A stretch of 64,000 nucleotides of DNA from Pristionchus mayeri (GCA_036245805.1 BTRK01000006.1:44138020-44202019); one strand, 5' to 3'. Shown: positions 24,762-37,490, counted from the stretch's first letter. Numbers and translations: made by a program. Notes: generated by a model not told the origin, from the sequence alone.

Positions 24762-25081
24762 TTTTGCTCTTTTGCAGATCTCGCCTATGGATTCTTCTGG
24801 TCGTCGAATGAAGTAGATGATGTTTTGCATATTTTTTTCAGTCCCCGAGAAGCTTCGGTGCGTACTCAGATCGTAGCGGCAACTGGAAACATCCGAGAAT
24901 GACGCTTGTTCATTCTTCTCCTTCCAAATTGCGCCCCTTCATCTATCAGAGTCCCTCTCGTTCTCAATGTGATCTCTGATCTCGGGAAAGATCGGAAAGT
25001 GACCCATCAGACACCTTTTCTTCCCTCACTAGAGAGCGTCTCTCCCCAAAATATTCCCCGATTCTTTCACCCTCTACTTTC

Positions 25082-25200
25082 GCTTACGACCATACCCCGT
25101 TGAGAACACGACATCCCGTCCGATCTGTCAAGTTAAGCAGCGGTGGGCCCAGTTAGTACTTGGATCGGAGACGGCTTGGGAATCCTGGGTGTTGTACGCA
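25082..25200 (+). rRNA. 5S rRNA gene, copy 58 (A59G, A116C)
   Basis: Linked pair A59G and A116C; class A. Confidence 0.95.
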
Positions 25201-25520
25201 TTTTGCTCTTTTGCAGATCTCGCCTATGGATTCTTCTGGTCGTCGAATGAAGTAGATGATGTTTTGCATATTTTTTTCAGTCCTCGAGAAGCTTCGGTGC
25301 GTACTCAGATCGTAGCGGCAACTGGAAACATCCGAGAATGACGCTTGTTCATTCTTCTCCTTCCAAATTGCGCCCCTTCATCTATCAGAGTCCCTCTCGT
25401 TCTCAATGTGATCTCTGATCTCGGGAAAGATCGGAAAGTGACCCATCAGACACCTTTTCTTCCCTCACTAGAGAGCGTCTCTCCCCAAAATATTCCCCGA
25501 TTCTTTCACCCTCTACTTTC

Positions 25521-25639
25521 GCTTACGACCATACCCCGTTGAGAACACGACATCCCGTCCGATCTGTCAAGTTAAGCAACGGTGGGCCCAGTTAGTACTT
25601 GGATCGGAGACGGCTTGGGAATCCTGGGTGTTGTAAGCA
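25521..25639 (+). rRNA. 5S rRNA gene, copy 59
   Basis: Consensus; class A. Confidence 0.96.
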
Positions 25640-25958
25640 TTTTGCTCTTTTGCAGATCTCGCCTATGGATTCTTCTGGTCGTCGAATGAAGTAGATGATG
25701 TTTTCATATTTTTTTCAGTCCTCGAGAAGCTTCGGTGCGTACTCAGATCGTAGCGGCAACTGGAAACATCCGAGAATGACGCTTGTTCATTCTTCTCCTT
25801 CCAAATTGCGCCCCTTCATCTATCAGAGTCCCTCTCGTTCTCAATGTGATCTCTGATCTCGGGAAAGATCGGAAAGTGACCCATCAGACACCTTTTCTTC
25901 CCTCACTAGAGACCGTCTCTCCCCAAAATATTCCCCGATTCTTTCACCCTCTACTCTC

Positions 25959-26077
25959 GCTTACGACCATACCCCGTTGAGAACACGACATCCCGTCCGA
26001 TCTGTCAAGTTAAGCAGCGGTGGGCCCAGTTAGTAATTGGATCGGAGACGGCTTGGGAATCCTGGGTGTTGTACGCA
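25959..26077 (+). rRNA. 5S rRNA gene, copy 60 (A59G, C78A, A116C)
   Basis: Linked pair plus a private C78A at 26036; class B, 438-bp unit. Confidence 0.94.
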
Positions 26078-26397
26078 TTTTGCTCTTTTGCAGATCTCGC
26101 CTATGGATTCTTCTGGTCGTCGAATGAAGTAGATGATGTTTTGCATATTTTTTTCAGTCCTCGAGAAGCTTCGGTGCGTACTCAGATCGTAGCGGCAACT
26201 GGAAACATCCGAGAATGACGCTTGTTCATTCTTCTCCTTCCAAATTGCGCCCCTTCATCTATCAGAGTCCCTCTCGTTCTCAATGTGATCTCTGATCTCG
26301 GGAAAGATCGGAAAGTGACCCATCAGACACCTTTTCTTCCCTCACTAGAGAGCGTCTCTCCCCAAAATATTCCCCGATTCTTTCACCCTCTACTTTC

Positions 26398-26516
26398 GCT
26401 TACGACCATACCCCGTTGAGAACACGACATCCCGTCCGATCTGTCAAGTTAAGCAACGGTGGGCCCAGTTAGTACTTGGATCGGAGACGGCTTGGGAATC
26501 CTGGGTGTTGTAAGCA
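26398..26516 (+). rRNA. 5S rRNA gene, copy 61
   Basis: Consensus; class A. Confidence 0.96.
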
Positions 26517-26835
26517 TTTTGCTCTTTTGCAGATCTCGCCTATGGATTCTTCTGGTCGTCGAATGAAGTAGATGATGTTTTCATATTTTTTTCAGTCCTC
26601 GAGAAGCTTCGGTGCTTACTCAGATCGTAGCGGCAACTGGAAACATCCGAGAATGACGCTTGTTCATTCTTCTCCTTCCAAATTGCGCCCCTTCATCTAT
26701 CAGAGTCCCTCTCGTTCTCAATGTGATCTCTGATCTCGGGAAAGATCGGAAAGTGACCCATCAGACACCTTTTCTTCCCTCACTAGAGACCGTCTCTCCC
26801 CAAAATATTCCCCGATTCTTTCACCCTCTACTCTC

Positions 26836-26954
26836 GCTTACGACCATACCCCGTTGAGAACACGACATCCCGTCCGATCTGTCAAGTTAAGCAGCGGTGG
26901 GCCCAGTTAGTACTTGGATCGGAGACGGCTTGGGAATCCTGGGTGTTGTACGCA
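26836..26954 (+). rRNA. 5S rRNA gene, copy 62 (A59G, A116C)
   Basis: Linked pair A59G and A116C; class B, 438-bp unit. Confidence 0.95.
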
Positions 26955-27274
26955 TTTTGCTCTTTTGCAGATCTCGCCTATGGATTCTTCTGGTCGTCGA
27001 ATGAAGTAGATGATGTTTTGCATATTTTTTTCAGTCCTCGAGAAGCTTCGGTGCGTACTCAGATCGTAGCGGCAACTGGAAACATCCGAGAATGACGCTT
27101 GTTCATTCTTCTCCTTCCAAATTGCGCCCCTTCATCTATCAGAGTCCCTCTCGTTCTCAATGTGATCTCTGATCTCGGGAAAGATCGGAAAGTGACCCAT
27201 CAGACACCTTTTCTTCCCTCACTAGAGTGCGTCTCTCCCCAAAATATTCCCCGATTCTTTCACCCTCTACTCTC

Positions 27275-27393
27275 GCTTACGACCATACCCCGTTGAGAAC
27301 ACGACATCCCGTCCGATCTGTCAAGTTAAGCAACGGTGGGCCCAGTTAGTACTTGGATCGGAGACGGCTTGGGAATCCTGGGTGTTGTAAGCA
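27275..27393 (+). rRNA. 5S rRNA gene, copy 63
   Basis: Consensus; class C. Confidence 0.96.
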
Positions 27394-27713
27394 TTTTGCT
27401 CTTTTGCAGATCTCGCCTATGGATTCTTCTGGTCGTCGAATGAAGTAGATGATGTTTTGCATATTTTTTTCAGTCCTCGAGAAGCTTCGGTGCGTACTCA
27501 GATCGTAGCGGCAACTGGAAACATCCGAGAATGACGCTTGTTCATTCTTCTCCTTCCAAATTGCGCCCCTTCATCTATCAGAGTCCCTCTCGTTCTCAAT
27601 GTGATCTCTGATCTCGGGAAAGATCGGAAAGTGACCCATCAGACACCTTTTCTTCCCTCACTAGAGACCGTCTCTCCCCAAAATATTCCCCGATTCTTTC
27701 ACCCTCTACTCTC

Positions 27714-27832
27714 GCTTACGACCATACCCCGTTGAGAACACGACATCCCGTCCGATCTGTCAAGTTAAGCAACGGTGGGCCCAGTTAGTACTTGGATCGG
27801 AGACGGCTTGGGAATCCTGGGTGTTGTAAGCA
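27714..27832 (+). rRNA. 5S rRNA gene, copy 64
   Basis: Consensus; class B. Confidence 0.96.
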
Positions 27833-28152
27833 TTTTGCTCTTTTGCAGATCTCGCCTATGGATTCTTCTGGTCGTCGAATGAAGTAGATGATGTTTAGCA
27901 TATTTTTTTCAGTCCTCGAGAAGCTTCGGTGCGTACTCAGATCGTAGCGGCAACTGGAAACATCCGAGAATGACGCTTGTTCATTCTTCTCCTTCCAAAT
28001 TGCGCCCCTTCATCTATCAGAGTCCCTCTCGTTCTCAATGTGATCTCTGATCTCGGGAAAGATCGGAAAGTGACCCATCAGACACCTTTTCTTCCCTCAC
28101 TAGAGACCGTCTCTCCCCAAAATATTCCCCGATTCTTTCACCCTCTACTCTC

Positions 28153-28271
28153 GCTTACGACCATACCCCGTTGAGAACACGACATCCCGTCCGATCTGTC
28201 AAGTTAAGCAGCTGTGGGCCCAGTTAGTACTTGGATCGGAGACGGCTTGGGAATCCTGGGTGTTGTAAGCA
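28153..28271 (+). rRNA. 5S rRNA gene, copy 65 (A59G, G61T)
   Basis: A59G plus a private G61T at 28213; class B. Confidence 0.94.
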
Positions 28272-28591
28272 TTTTGCTCTTTTGCAGATCTCGCCTATGG
28301 ATTCTTCTGGTCGTCGAATGAAGTAGATGATGTTTTGCATATTTTTTTCAGTCCTCGAGAAGCTTCGGTGCGTACTCAGATCGTAGCGGCAACTGGAAAC
28401 ATCCGAGAATGACGCTTGTTCATTCTTCTCCTTCCAAATTGCGCCCCTTCATCTATCAGAGTCCCTCTCGTTCTCAATGTGATCTCTGATCTCGGGAAAG
28501 ATCGGAAAGTGACCCATCAGACACCTTTTCTTCCCTCACTAGAGTGCGTCTCTCCCCAAAATATTCCCCGATTCTTTCACCCTCTACTTTC

Positions 28592-28710
28592 GCTTACGAC
28601 CATACCCCGTTGAGAACACGACATCCCGTCCGATCTGTCAAGTTAAGCAACGGTGGGCCCAGTTAGTACTTGGATCGGAGACGGCTTGGGAATCCTGGGT
28701 GTTGTAAGCA
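28592..28710 (+). rRNA. 5S rRNA gene, copy 66
   Basis: Consensus; class C. Confidence 0.96.
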
Positions 28711-29030
28711 TTTTGCTCTTTTGCAGATCTCGCCTATGGATTCTTCTGGTCGTCGAATGAAGTAGATGATGTTTTGCATATTTTTTTCAGTCCTCGAGAA
28801 GCTTCGGTGCGTACTCAGATCGTAGCGGCAACTGGAAACATCCGAGAATGACGCTTGTTCATTCTTCTCCTTCCAAATTGCGCCCCTTCATCTATCAGAG
28901 TCCCTCTCGTTCTCAATGTGATCTCTGATCTCGGGAAAGATCGGAAAGTGACCCATCAGACACCTTTTCTTCCCTCACTAGAGAGCGTCTCTCCCCAAAA
29001 TATTCCCCGATTCTTTCACCCTCTACTTTC

Positions 29031-29149
29031 GCTTACGACCATACCCCGTTGAGAACACGACATCCCGTCCGATCTGTCAAGTTAAGCAGCGGTGGGCCCA
29101 GTTAGTACTTGGATCGGAGACGGCTTGGGAATCCTGGGTGTTGTACGCA
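29031..29149 (+). rRNA. 5S rRNA gene, copy 67 (A59G, A116C)
   Basis: Last copy with the linked pair A59G and A116C; class A. Confidence 0.95.
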
Positions 29150-29469
29150 TTTTGCTCTTTTGCAGATCTCGCCTATGGATTCTTCTGGTCGTCGAATGAA
29201 GTAGATGATGTTTTGCATATTTTTTTCAGTCCTCGAGAAGCTTCGGTGCGTACTCAGATCGTAGCGGCAACTGGAAACATCCGAGAATGACGCTTGTTCA
29301 TTCTTCTCCTTCCAAATTGCGCCCCTTCATCTATCAGAGTCCCTCTCGTTCTCAATGTGATCTCTGATCTCGGGAAAGATCGGAAAGTGACCCATCAGAC
29401 ACCTTTTCTTCCCTCACTAGAGACCGTCTCTCCCCAAAATATTCCCCGATTCTTTCACCCTCTACTTTC

Positions 29470-29588
29470 GCTTACGACCATACCCCGTTGAGAACACGAC
29501 ATCCCGTCCGATCTGTCAAGTTAAGCAGCGGTGGGCCCAGTTAGTACTTGGATCGGAGACGGCTTGGGAATCCTGGGTGTTGTAAGCA
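29470..29588 (+). rRNA. 5S rRNA gene, copy 68 (A59G)
   Basis: Last copy with A59G; class B. Confidence 0.95.
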
Positions 29589-29908
29589 TTTTGCTCTTTT
29601 GCAGATCTCGCCTATGGATTCTTCTGGTCGTCGAATGAAGTAGATGATGTTTTGCATATTTTTTTCAATCCTCGAGAAGCTTCGGTGCGTACTCAGATCG
29701 TAGCGGCAACTGGAAACATCCGAGAATGACGCTTGTTCATTCTTCTCCTTCCAAATTGCGCCCCTTCATCTATCAGAGTCCCTCTCGTTCTCAATGTGAT
29801 CTCTGATCTCGGGAAAGATCGGAAAGTGACCCATCAGACACCTTTTCTTCCCTCACTAGAGACCGTCTCTCCCCAAAATATTCCCCGATTCTTTCACCCT
29901 CTACTCTC

Positions 29909-30027
29909 GCTTACGACCATACCCCGTTGAGAACACGACATCCCGTCCGATCTGTCAAGTTAAGCAACGGTGGGCCCAGTTAGTACTTGGATCGGAGACG
30001 GCTTGGGAATCCTGGGTGTTGTAAGCA
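29909..30027 (+). rRNA. 5S rRNA gene, copy 69
   Basis: Consensus; class B. Confidence 0.96.
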
Positions 30028-30347
30028 TTTTGCTCTTTTGCAGATCTCGCCTATGGATTCTTCTGGTCGTCGAATGAAGTAGATGATGTTTTGCATATTT
30101 TTTTCAGTCCTCGAGAAGCTTCGGTGCGTACTCAGATCGTAGCGGCAACTGGAAACATCCGAGAATGACGCTTGTTCATTCTTCTCCTTCCAAATTGCGC
30201 CCCTTCATCTATCAGAGTCCCTCTCGTTCTCAATGTGATCTCTGATCTCGGGAAAGATCGGAAAGTGACCCATCAGACACCTTTTCTTCCCTCACTAGAG
30301 AGCGTCTCTCCCCAAAATATTCCCCGATTCTTTCACCCTCTACTTTC

Positions 30348-30466
30348 GCTTACGACCATACCCCGTTGAGAACACGACATCCCGTCCGATCTGTCAAGTT
30401 AAGCAACGGTGGGCCCAGTTAGTACTTGGATCGGAGACGGCTTGGGAATCCTGGGTGTTGTAAGCA
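30348..30466 (+). rRNA. 5S rRNA gene, copy 70
   Basis: Consensus; class A. Confidence 0.96.
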
Positions 30467-30786
30467 TTTTGCTCTTTTGCAGATCTCGCCTATGGATTCT
30501 TCTGGTCGTCGAATGAAGTAGATGATGTTTTGCATATTTTTTTCAGTCCTCGAGAAGCTTCGGTGCGTACTCAGATCGTAGCGGCAACTGGAAACATCCG
30601 AGAATGACGCTTGTTCATTCTTCTCCTTCCAAATTGCGCCCCTTCATCTATCAGAGTCCCTCTCGTTCTCAATGTGATCTCTGATCTCGGGAAAGATCGG
30701 AAAGTGACCCATCAGACACCTTTTCTTCCCTCACTAGAGTGCGTCTCTCCCCAAAATATTCCCCGATTCTTTCACCCTCTACTCTC

Positions 30787-30905
30787 GCTTACGACCATAC
30801 CCCGTTGAGAACACGACATCCCGTCCGATCTGTCAAGTTAAGCAACGGTGGGCCCAGTTAGTACTTGGATCGGAGACGGCTTGGGAATCCTGGGTGTTGT
30901 AAGCA
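30787..30905 (+). rRNA. 5S rRNA gene, copy 71
   Basis: Consensus; class C. Confidence 0.96.
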
Positions 30906-31225
30906 TTTTGCTCTTTTGCAGATCTCGCCTATGGATTCTTCTGGTCGTCGAATGAAGTAGATGATGTTTTGCATATTTTTTTCAGTCCTCGAGAAGCTTC
31001 GGTGCGTACTCAGATCGTAGCGGCAACTGGAAACATCCGAGAATGACGCTTGTTCATTCTTCTCCTTCCAAATTGCGCCCCTTCATCTATCAGAGTCCCT
31101 CTCGTTCTCAATGTGATCTCTGATCTCGGGAAAGATCGGAAAGTGACCCATCAGACACCTTTTCTTCCCTCACTAGAGAGCGTCTCTCCCCAAAATATTC
31201 CCCGATTCTTTCACCCTCTACTCTC

Positions 31226-31344
31226 GCTTACGACCATACCCCGTTGAGAACACGACATCCCGTCCGATCTGTCAAGTTAAGCAACGGTGGGCCCAGTTAG
31301 TACTTGGATCGGAGACGGCTTGGGAATCCTGGGTGTTGTAATCA
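31226..31344 (+). rRNA. 5S rRNA gene, copy 72 (G117T)
   Basis: G117T at 31342 breaks the helix I pair with C2; class A. Confidence 0.95.
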
Positions 31345-31664
31345 TTTTGCTCTTTTGCAGATCTCGCCTATGGATTCTTCTGGTCGTCGAATGAAGTAGA
31401 TGATGTTTTGCATATTTTTTTCAGTCCTCGAGAAGCTTCGGTGCGTACTCAGATCGTAGCGGCAACTGGAAACATCCGAGAATGACGCTTGTTCATTCTT
31501 CTCCTTCCAAATTGCGCCCCTTCATCTATCAGAGTCCCTCTCGTTCTCAATGTGATCTCTGATCTCGGGAAAGATCGGAAAGTGACCCATCAGACACCTT
31601 TTCTTCCCTCACTAGAGACCGTCTCTCCCCAAAATATTCCCCGATTCTTTCACCCTCTACTCTC

Positions 31665-31783
31665 GCTTACGACCATACCCCGTTGAGAACACGACATCCC
31701 GTCCGATCTGTCAAGTTAAGCAACGGTGGGCCCAGTTAGTACTTGGATCGGAGACGGCTTGGGAATCCTGGGTGTTGTAAGCA
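31665..31783 (+). rRNA. 5S rRNA gene, copy 73
   Basis: Consensus; class B. Confidence 0.96.
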
Positions 31784-32103
31784 TTTTGCTCTTTTGCAGA
31801 TCTCGCCTATGGATTCTTCTGGTCGTCGAATGAAGTAGATGATGTTTTGCATATTTTTTTCAGTCCTCGAGAAGCTTCGGTGCGTACTCAGATCGTAGCG
31901 GCAACTGGAAACATCCGAGAATGACGCTTGTTCATTCTTCTCCTTCCAAATTGCGCCCCTTCATCTATCAGAGTCCCTCTCGTTCTCAATGTGATCTCTG
32001 ATCTCGGGAAAGATCGGAAAGTGACCCATCAGACACCTTTTCTTCCCTCACTAGAGAGCGTCTCTCCCCAAAATATTCCCCGATTCTTTCACCCTCTACT
32101 TTC

Positions 32104-32222
32104 GCTTACGACCATACCCCGTTGAGAACACGACATCCCGTCCGATCTGTCAAGTTAAGCAACGGTGGGCCCAGTTAGTACTTGGATCGGAGACGGCTTG
32201 GGAATCCTGGGTGTTGTGAGCA
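32104..32222 (+). rRNA. 5S rRNA gene, copy 74 (A115G)
   Basis: A115G at 32218 leaves a G-U wobble with U4; class A. Confidence 0.95.
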
Positions 32223-32542
32223 TTTTGCTCTTTTGCAGATCTCGCCTATGGATTCTTCTGGTCGTCGAATGAAGTAGATGATGTTTTGCATATTTTTTTC
32301 AGTCCTCGAGAAGCTTCGGTGCGTACTCAGATCGTAGCGGCAACTGGAAACATCCGAGAATGACGCTTGTTCATTCTTCTCCTTCCAAATTGCGCCCCTT
32401 CATCTATCAGAGTCCCTCTCGTTCTCAATGTGATCTCTGATCTCGGGAAAGATCGGAAAGTGACCCATCAGACACCTTTTCTTCCCTCACTAGAGACCGT
32501 CTCTCCCCAAAATATTCCCCGATTCTTTCACCCTCTACTCTC

Positions 32543-32661
32543 GCTTACGACCATACCCCGTTGAGAACACGACATCCCGTCCGATCTGTCAAGTTAAGCA
32601 ACGGTGGGCCCAGTTAGTACTTGGATCGGAGACGGCTTGGGAATCCTGGGTGTTGTAATCA
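32543..32661 (+). rRNA. 5S rRNA gene, copy 75 (G117T)
   Basis: G117T at 32659; class B. Confidence 0.95.
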
Positions 32662-32981
32662 TTTTGCTCTTTTGCAGATCTCGCCTATGGATTCTTCTGG
32701 TCGTCGAATGAAGTAGATGATGTTTTGCATATTTTTTTCAGTCCTCGAGAAGCTTCGGTGCGTACTCAGATCGTAGCGGCAACTGGAAACATCCGAGAAT
32801 GACGCTTGTTCATTCTTCTCCTTCCAAATTGCGCCCCTTCATCTATCAGAGTCCCTCTCGTTCTCAATGTGATCTCTGATCTCGGGAAAGATCGGAAAGT
32901 GACCCATCAGACACCTTTTCTTCCCTCACTAGAGACCGTCTCTCCCCAAAATATTCCCCGATTCTTTCACCCTCTACTCTC

Positions 32982-33100
32982 GCTTACGACCATACCCCGT
33001 TGAGAACACGACATCCCGTCCGATCTGTCAAGTTAAGCAACGGTGGGCCCAGTTAGTACTTGGATCGGAGACGGCTTGGGAATCCTGGGTGTTGTAAGCA
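32982..33100 (+). rRNA. 5S rRNA gene, copy 76
   Basis: Consensus; class B. Confidence 0.96.
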
Positions 33101-33420
33101 TTTTGCTCTTTTGCAGATCTCGCCTATGGATTCTTCTGGTCGTCGAATGAAGTAGATGATGTTTTGCATATTTTTTTCAGTCCTCGAGAAGCTTCGGTGC
33201 GTACTCAGATCGTAGCGGCAACTGGAAACATCCGAGAATGACGCTTGTTCATTCTTCTCCTTCCAAATTGCGCCCCTTCATCTATCAGAGTCCCTCTCGT
33301 TCTCAATGTGATCTCTGATCTCGGGAAAGATCGGAAAGTGACCCATCAGACACCTTTTATTCCCTCACTAGAGAGCGTCTCTCCCCAAAATATTCCCCGA
33401 TTCTTTCACCCTCTACTTTC

Positions 33421-33539
33421 GCTTACGACCATACCCCGTTGAGAACACGACATCCCGTCCGATCTGTCAAGTTAAGCAACGGTGGGCCCAGTTAGTACTT
33501 GGATCGGAGACGGCTTGGGAATCCTGGGTGTTGTAAGCA
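33421..33539 (+). rRNA. 5S rRNA gene, copy 77
   Basis: Consensus; class A with a private CCTTTTATTC in the spacer. Confidence 0.96.
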
Positions 33540-33859
33540 TTTTGCTCTTTTGCAGATCTCGCCTATGGATTCTTCTGGTCGTCGAATGAAGTAGATGATG
33601 TTTTGCATATTTTTTTCAGTCCTCGAGAAGCTTCGGTGCGTACTCAGATCGTAGCGGCAACTGGAAACATCCGAGAATGACGCTTGTTCATTCTTCTCCT
33701 TCCAAATTGCGCCCCTTCATCTATCAGAGTCCCTCTCGTTCTCAATGTGATCTCTGATCTCGGGAAAGATCGGAAAGTGACCCATCAGACACCTTTTCTT
33801 CCCTCACTAGAGACCGTCTCTCCCCAAAATATTCCCCGATTCTTTCACCCTCTACTCTC

Positions 33860-33978
33860 GCTTACGACCATACCCCGTTGAGAACACGACATCCCGTCCG
33901 ATCTGTCAAGTTAAGCAACGGTGGGCCCAGTTAGTACTTGGATCGGAGACGGCTTGGGAATCCTGGGTGTTGTAAGCA
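33860..33978 (+). rRNA. 5S rRNA gene, copy 78
   Basis: Consensus; class B. Confidence 0.96.
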
Positions 33979-34298
33979 TTTTGCTCTTTTGCAGATCTCG
34001 CCTATGGATTCTTCTGGTCGTCGAATGAAGTAGATGATGTTTTGCATATTTTTTTCAGTCCTCGAGAAGCTTCGGTGCGTACTCAGATCGTAGCGGCAAC
34101 TGGAAACATCCGAGAATGACGCTTGTTCATTCTTCTCCTTCCAAATTGCGCCCCTTCATCTATCAGAGTCCCTCTCGTTCTCAATGTGATCTCTGATCTC
34201 GGGAAAGATCGGAAAGTGACCCATCAGACACCTTTTCTTCCCTCACTAGAGAGCGTCTCTCCCCAAAATATTCCCCGATTCTTTCACCCTCTACTTTC

Positions 34299-34417
34299 GC
34301 TTACGACCATACCCCGTTGAGAACACGACATCCCGTCCGATCTGTCAAGTTAAGCAACGGTGGGCCCAGTTAGTACTTGGATCGGAGACGGCTTGGGAAT
34401 CCTGGGTGTTGTAAGCA
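34299..34417 (+). rRNA. 5S rRNA gene, copy 79
   Basis: Consensus; class A. Confidence 0.96.
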
Positions 34418-34737
34418 TTTTGCTCTTTTGCAGATCTCGCCTATGGATTCTTCTGGTCGTCGAATGAAGTAGATGATGTTTTGCATATTTTTTTCAGTCC
34501 TCGAGAAGCTTCGGTGCGTACTCAGATCGTAGCGGCAACTGGAAACATCCGAGAATGACGCTTGTTCATTCTTCTCCTTCCAAATTGCGCCCCTTCATCT
34601 ATCAGAGTCCCTCTCGTTCTCAATGTGATCTCTGATCTCGGGAAAGATCGGAAAGTGACCCATCAGACACCTTTTCTTCCCTCACTAGAGTGCGTCTCTC
34701 CCCAAAATATTCCCCGATTCTTTCACCCTCTACTCTC

Positions 34738-34856
34738 GCTTACGACCATACCCCGTTGAGAACACGACATCCCGTCCGATCTGTCAAGTTAAGCAACGGT
34801 GGGCCCAGTTAGTACTTGGATCGGAGACGGCTTGGGAATCCTGGGTGTTGTAAGCA
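34738..34856 (+). rRNA. 5S rRNA gene, copy 80
   Basis: Consensus; class C. Confidence 0.96.
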
Positions 34857-35176
34857 TTTTGCTCTTTTGCAGATCTCGCCTATGGATTCTTCTGGTCGTC
34901 GAATGAAGTAGATGATGTTTTGCATATTTTTTTCAGTCCTCGAGAAGCTTCGGTGCGTACTCAGATCGTAGCGGCAACTGGAAACATCCGAGAATGACGC
35001 TTGTTCATTCTTCTCCTTCCAAATTGCGCCCCTTCATCTATCAGAGTCCCTCTCGTTCTCAATGTGATCTCTGATCTCGGGAAAGATCGGAAAGTGACCC
35101 ATCAGACACCTTTTCTTCCCTCACTAGAGAGCGTCTCTCCCCAAAATATTCCCCGATTCTTTCACCCTCTACTCTC

Positions 35177-35295
35177 GCTTACGACCATACCCCGTTGAGA
35201 ACACGACATCCCGTCCGATCTGTCAAGTTAAGCAACGGTGGGCCCAGTTAGTACTTGGATCGGAGACGGCTTGGGAATCCTGGGTGTTGTAATCA
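35177..35295 (+). rRNA. 5S rRNA gene, copy 81 (G117T)
   Basis: G117T at 35293; class A. Followed by the rare AACAGGAAAC spacer change. Confidence 0.95.
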
Positions 35296-35615
35296 TTTTG
35301 CTCTTTTGCAGATCTCGCCTATGGATTCTTCTGGTCGTCGAATGAAGTAGATGATGTTTTGCATATTTTTTTCAGTCCTCGAGAAGCTTCGGTGCGTACT
35401 CAGATCGTAGCGGCAACAGGAAACATCCGAGAATGACGCTTGTTCATTCTTCTCCTTCCAAATTGCGCCCCTTCATCTATCAGAGTCCCTCTCGTTCTCA
35501 ATGTGATCTCTGATCTCGGGAAAGATCGGAAAGTGACCCATCAGACACCTTTTCTTCCCTCACTAGAGAGCGTCTCTCCCCAAAATATTCCCCGATTCTT
35601 TCACCCTCTACTCTC

Positions 35616-35734
35616 GCTTACGACCATACCCCGTTGAGAACACGACATCCCGTCCGATCTGTCAAGTTAAGCAACGGTGGGCCCAGTTAGTACTTGGATC
35701 GGAGACGGCTTGGGAATCCTGGGTGTTGTAAGCA
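35616..35734 (+). rRNA. 5S rRNA gene, copy 82
   Basis: Consensus; class A. Confidence 0.96.
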
Positions 35735-36054
35735 TTTTGCTCTTTTGCAGATCTCGCCTATGGATTCTTCTGGTCGTCGAATGAAGTAGATGATGTTTTG
35801 CATATTTTTTTCAGTCCTCGAGAAGCTTCGGTGCGTACTCAGATCGTAGCGGCAACTGGAAACATCCGAGAATGACGCTTGTTCATTCTTCTCCTTCCAA
35901 ATTGCGCCCCTTCATCTATCAGAGTCCCTCTCGTTCTCAATGTGATCTCTGATCTCGGGAAAGATCGGAAAGTGACCCATCAGACACCTTTTCTTCCCTC
36001 ACTAGAGACCGTCTCTCCCCAAAATATTCCCCGATTCTTTCACCCTCTACTCTC

Positions 36055-36173
36055 GCTTACGACCATACCCCGTTGAGAACACGACATCCCGTCCGATCTG
36101 TCAAGTTAAGCAACGGTGGGCCCAGTTAGTACTTGGATCGGAGACGGCTTGGGAATCCTGGGTGTTGTAAGCA
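36055..36173 (+). rRNA. 5S rRNA gene, copy 83
   Basis: Consensus; class B, the last class B spacer. Confidence 0.96.
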
Positions 36174-36493
36174 TTTTGCTCTTTTGCAGATCTCGCCTAT
36201 GGATTCTTCTGGTCGTCGAATGAAGTAGATGATGTTTTGCATATTTTTTTCAGTCCTCGAGAAGCTTCGGTGCGTACTCAGATCGTAGCGGCAACTGGAA
36301 ACATCCGAGAATGACGCTTGTTCATTCTTCTCCTTCCAAATTGCGCCCCTTCATCTATCAGAGTCCCTCTCGTTCTCAATGTGATCTCTGATCTCGGGAA
36401 AGATCGGAAAGTGACCCATCAGACACCTTTTCTTCCCTCACTAGAGAGCGTCTCTCCCCAAAATATTCCCCGATTCTTTCACCCTCTACTTTC

Positions 36494-36612
36494 GCTTACG
36501 ACCATACCCCGTTGAGAACACGACATCCCGTCCGATCTGTCAAGTTAAGCAACGGTGGGCCCAGTTAGTACTTGGATCGGAGACGGCTTGGGAATCCTGG
36601 GTGTTGTAAGCA
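36494..36612 (+). rRNA. 5S rRNA gene, copy 84
   Basis: Consensus; class A. Confidence 0.96.
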
Positions 36613-36932
36613 TTTTGCTCTTTTGCAGATCTCGCCTATGGATTCTTCTGGTCGTCGAATGAAGTAGATGATGTTTTGCATATTTTTTTCAGTCCTCGAG
36701 AAGCTTCGGTGCGTACTCAGATCGTAGCGGCAACTGGAAACATCCGAGAATGACGCTTGTTCATTCTTCTCCTTCCAAATTGCGCCCCTTCATCTATCAG
36801 AGTCCCTCTCGTTCTCAATGTGATCTCTGATCTCGGGAAAGATCGGAAAGTGACCCATCAGACACCTTTTCTTCCCTCACTAGAGAGCGTCTCTCCCCAA
36901 AATATTCCCCGATTCTTTCACCCTCTACTCTC

Positions 36933-37051
36933 GCTTACGACCATACCCCGTTGAGAACACGACATCCCGTCCGATCTGTCAAGTTAAGCAACGGTGGGCC
37001 CAGTTAGTACTTGGATCGGAGACGGCTTGGGAATCCTGGGTGTTGTAATCA
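36933..37051 (+). rRNA. 5S rRNA gene, copy 85 (G117T)
   Basis: G117T at 37049; class A. Followed by AACAGGAAAC, exactly four units after copy 81. Confidence 0.95.
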
Positions 37052-37371
37052 TTTTGCTCTTTTGCAGATCTCGCCTATGGATTCTTCTGGTCGTCGAATG
37101 AAGTAGATGATGTTTTGCATATTTTTTTCAGTCCTCGAGAAGCTTCGGTGCGTACTCAGATCGTAGCGGCAACAGGAAACATCCGAGAATGACGCTTGTT
37201 CATTCTTCTCCTTCCAAATTGCGCCCCTTCATCTATCAGAGTCCCTCTCGTTCTCAATGTGATCTCTGATCTCGGGAAAGATCGGAAAGTGACCCATCAG
37301 ACACCTTTTCTTCCCTCACTAGAGAGCGTCTCTCCCCAAAATATTCCCCGATTCTTTCACCCTCTACTCTC

Positions 37372-37490
37372 GCTTACGACCATACCCCGTTGAGAACACG
37401 ACATCCCGTCCGATCTGTCAAGTTAAGCAACGGTGGGCCCAGTTAGTACTTGGATCGGAGACGGCTTGGGAATCCTGGGTGTTGTAAGCA
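37372..37490 (+). rRNA. 5S rRNA gene, copy 86
   Basis: Consensus; class A. Confidence 0.96.
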
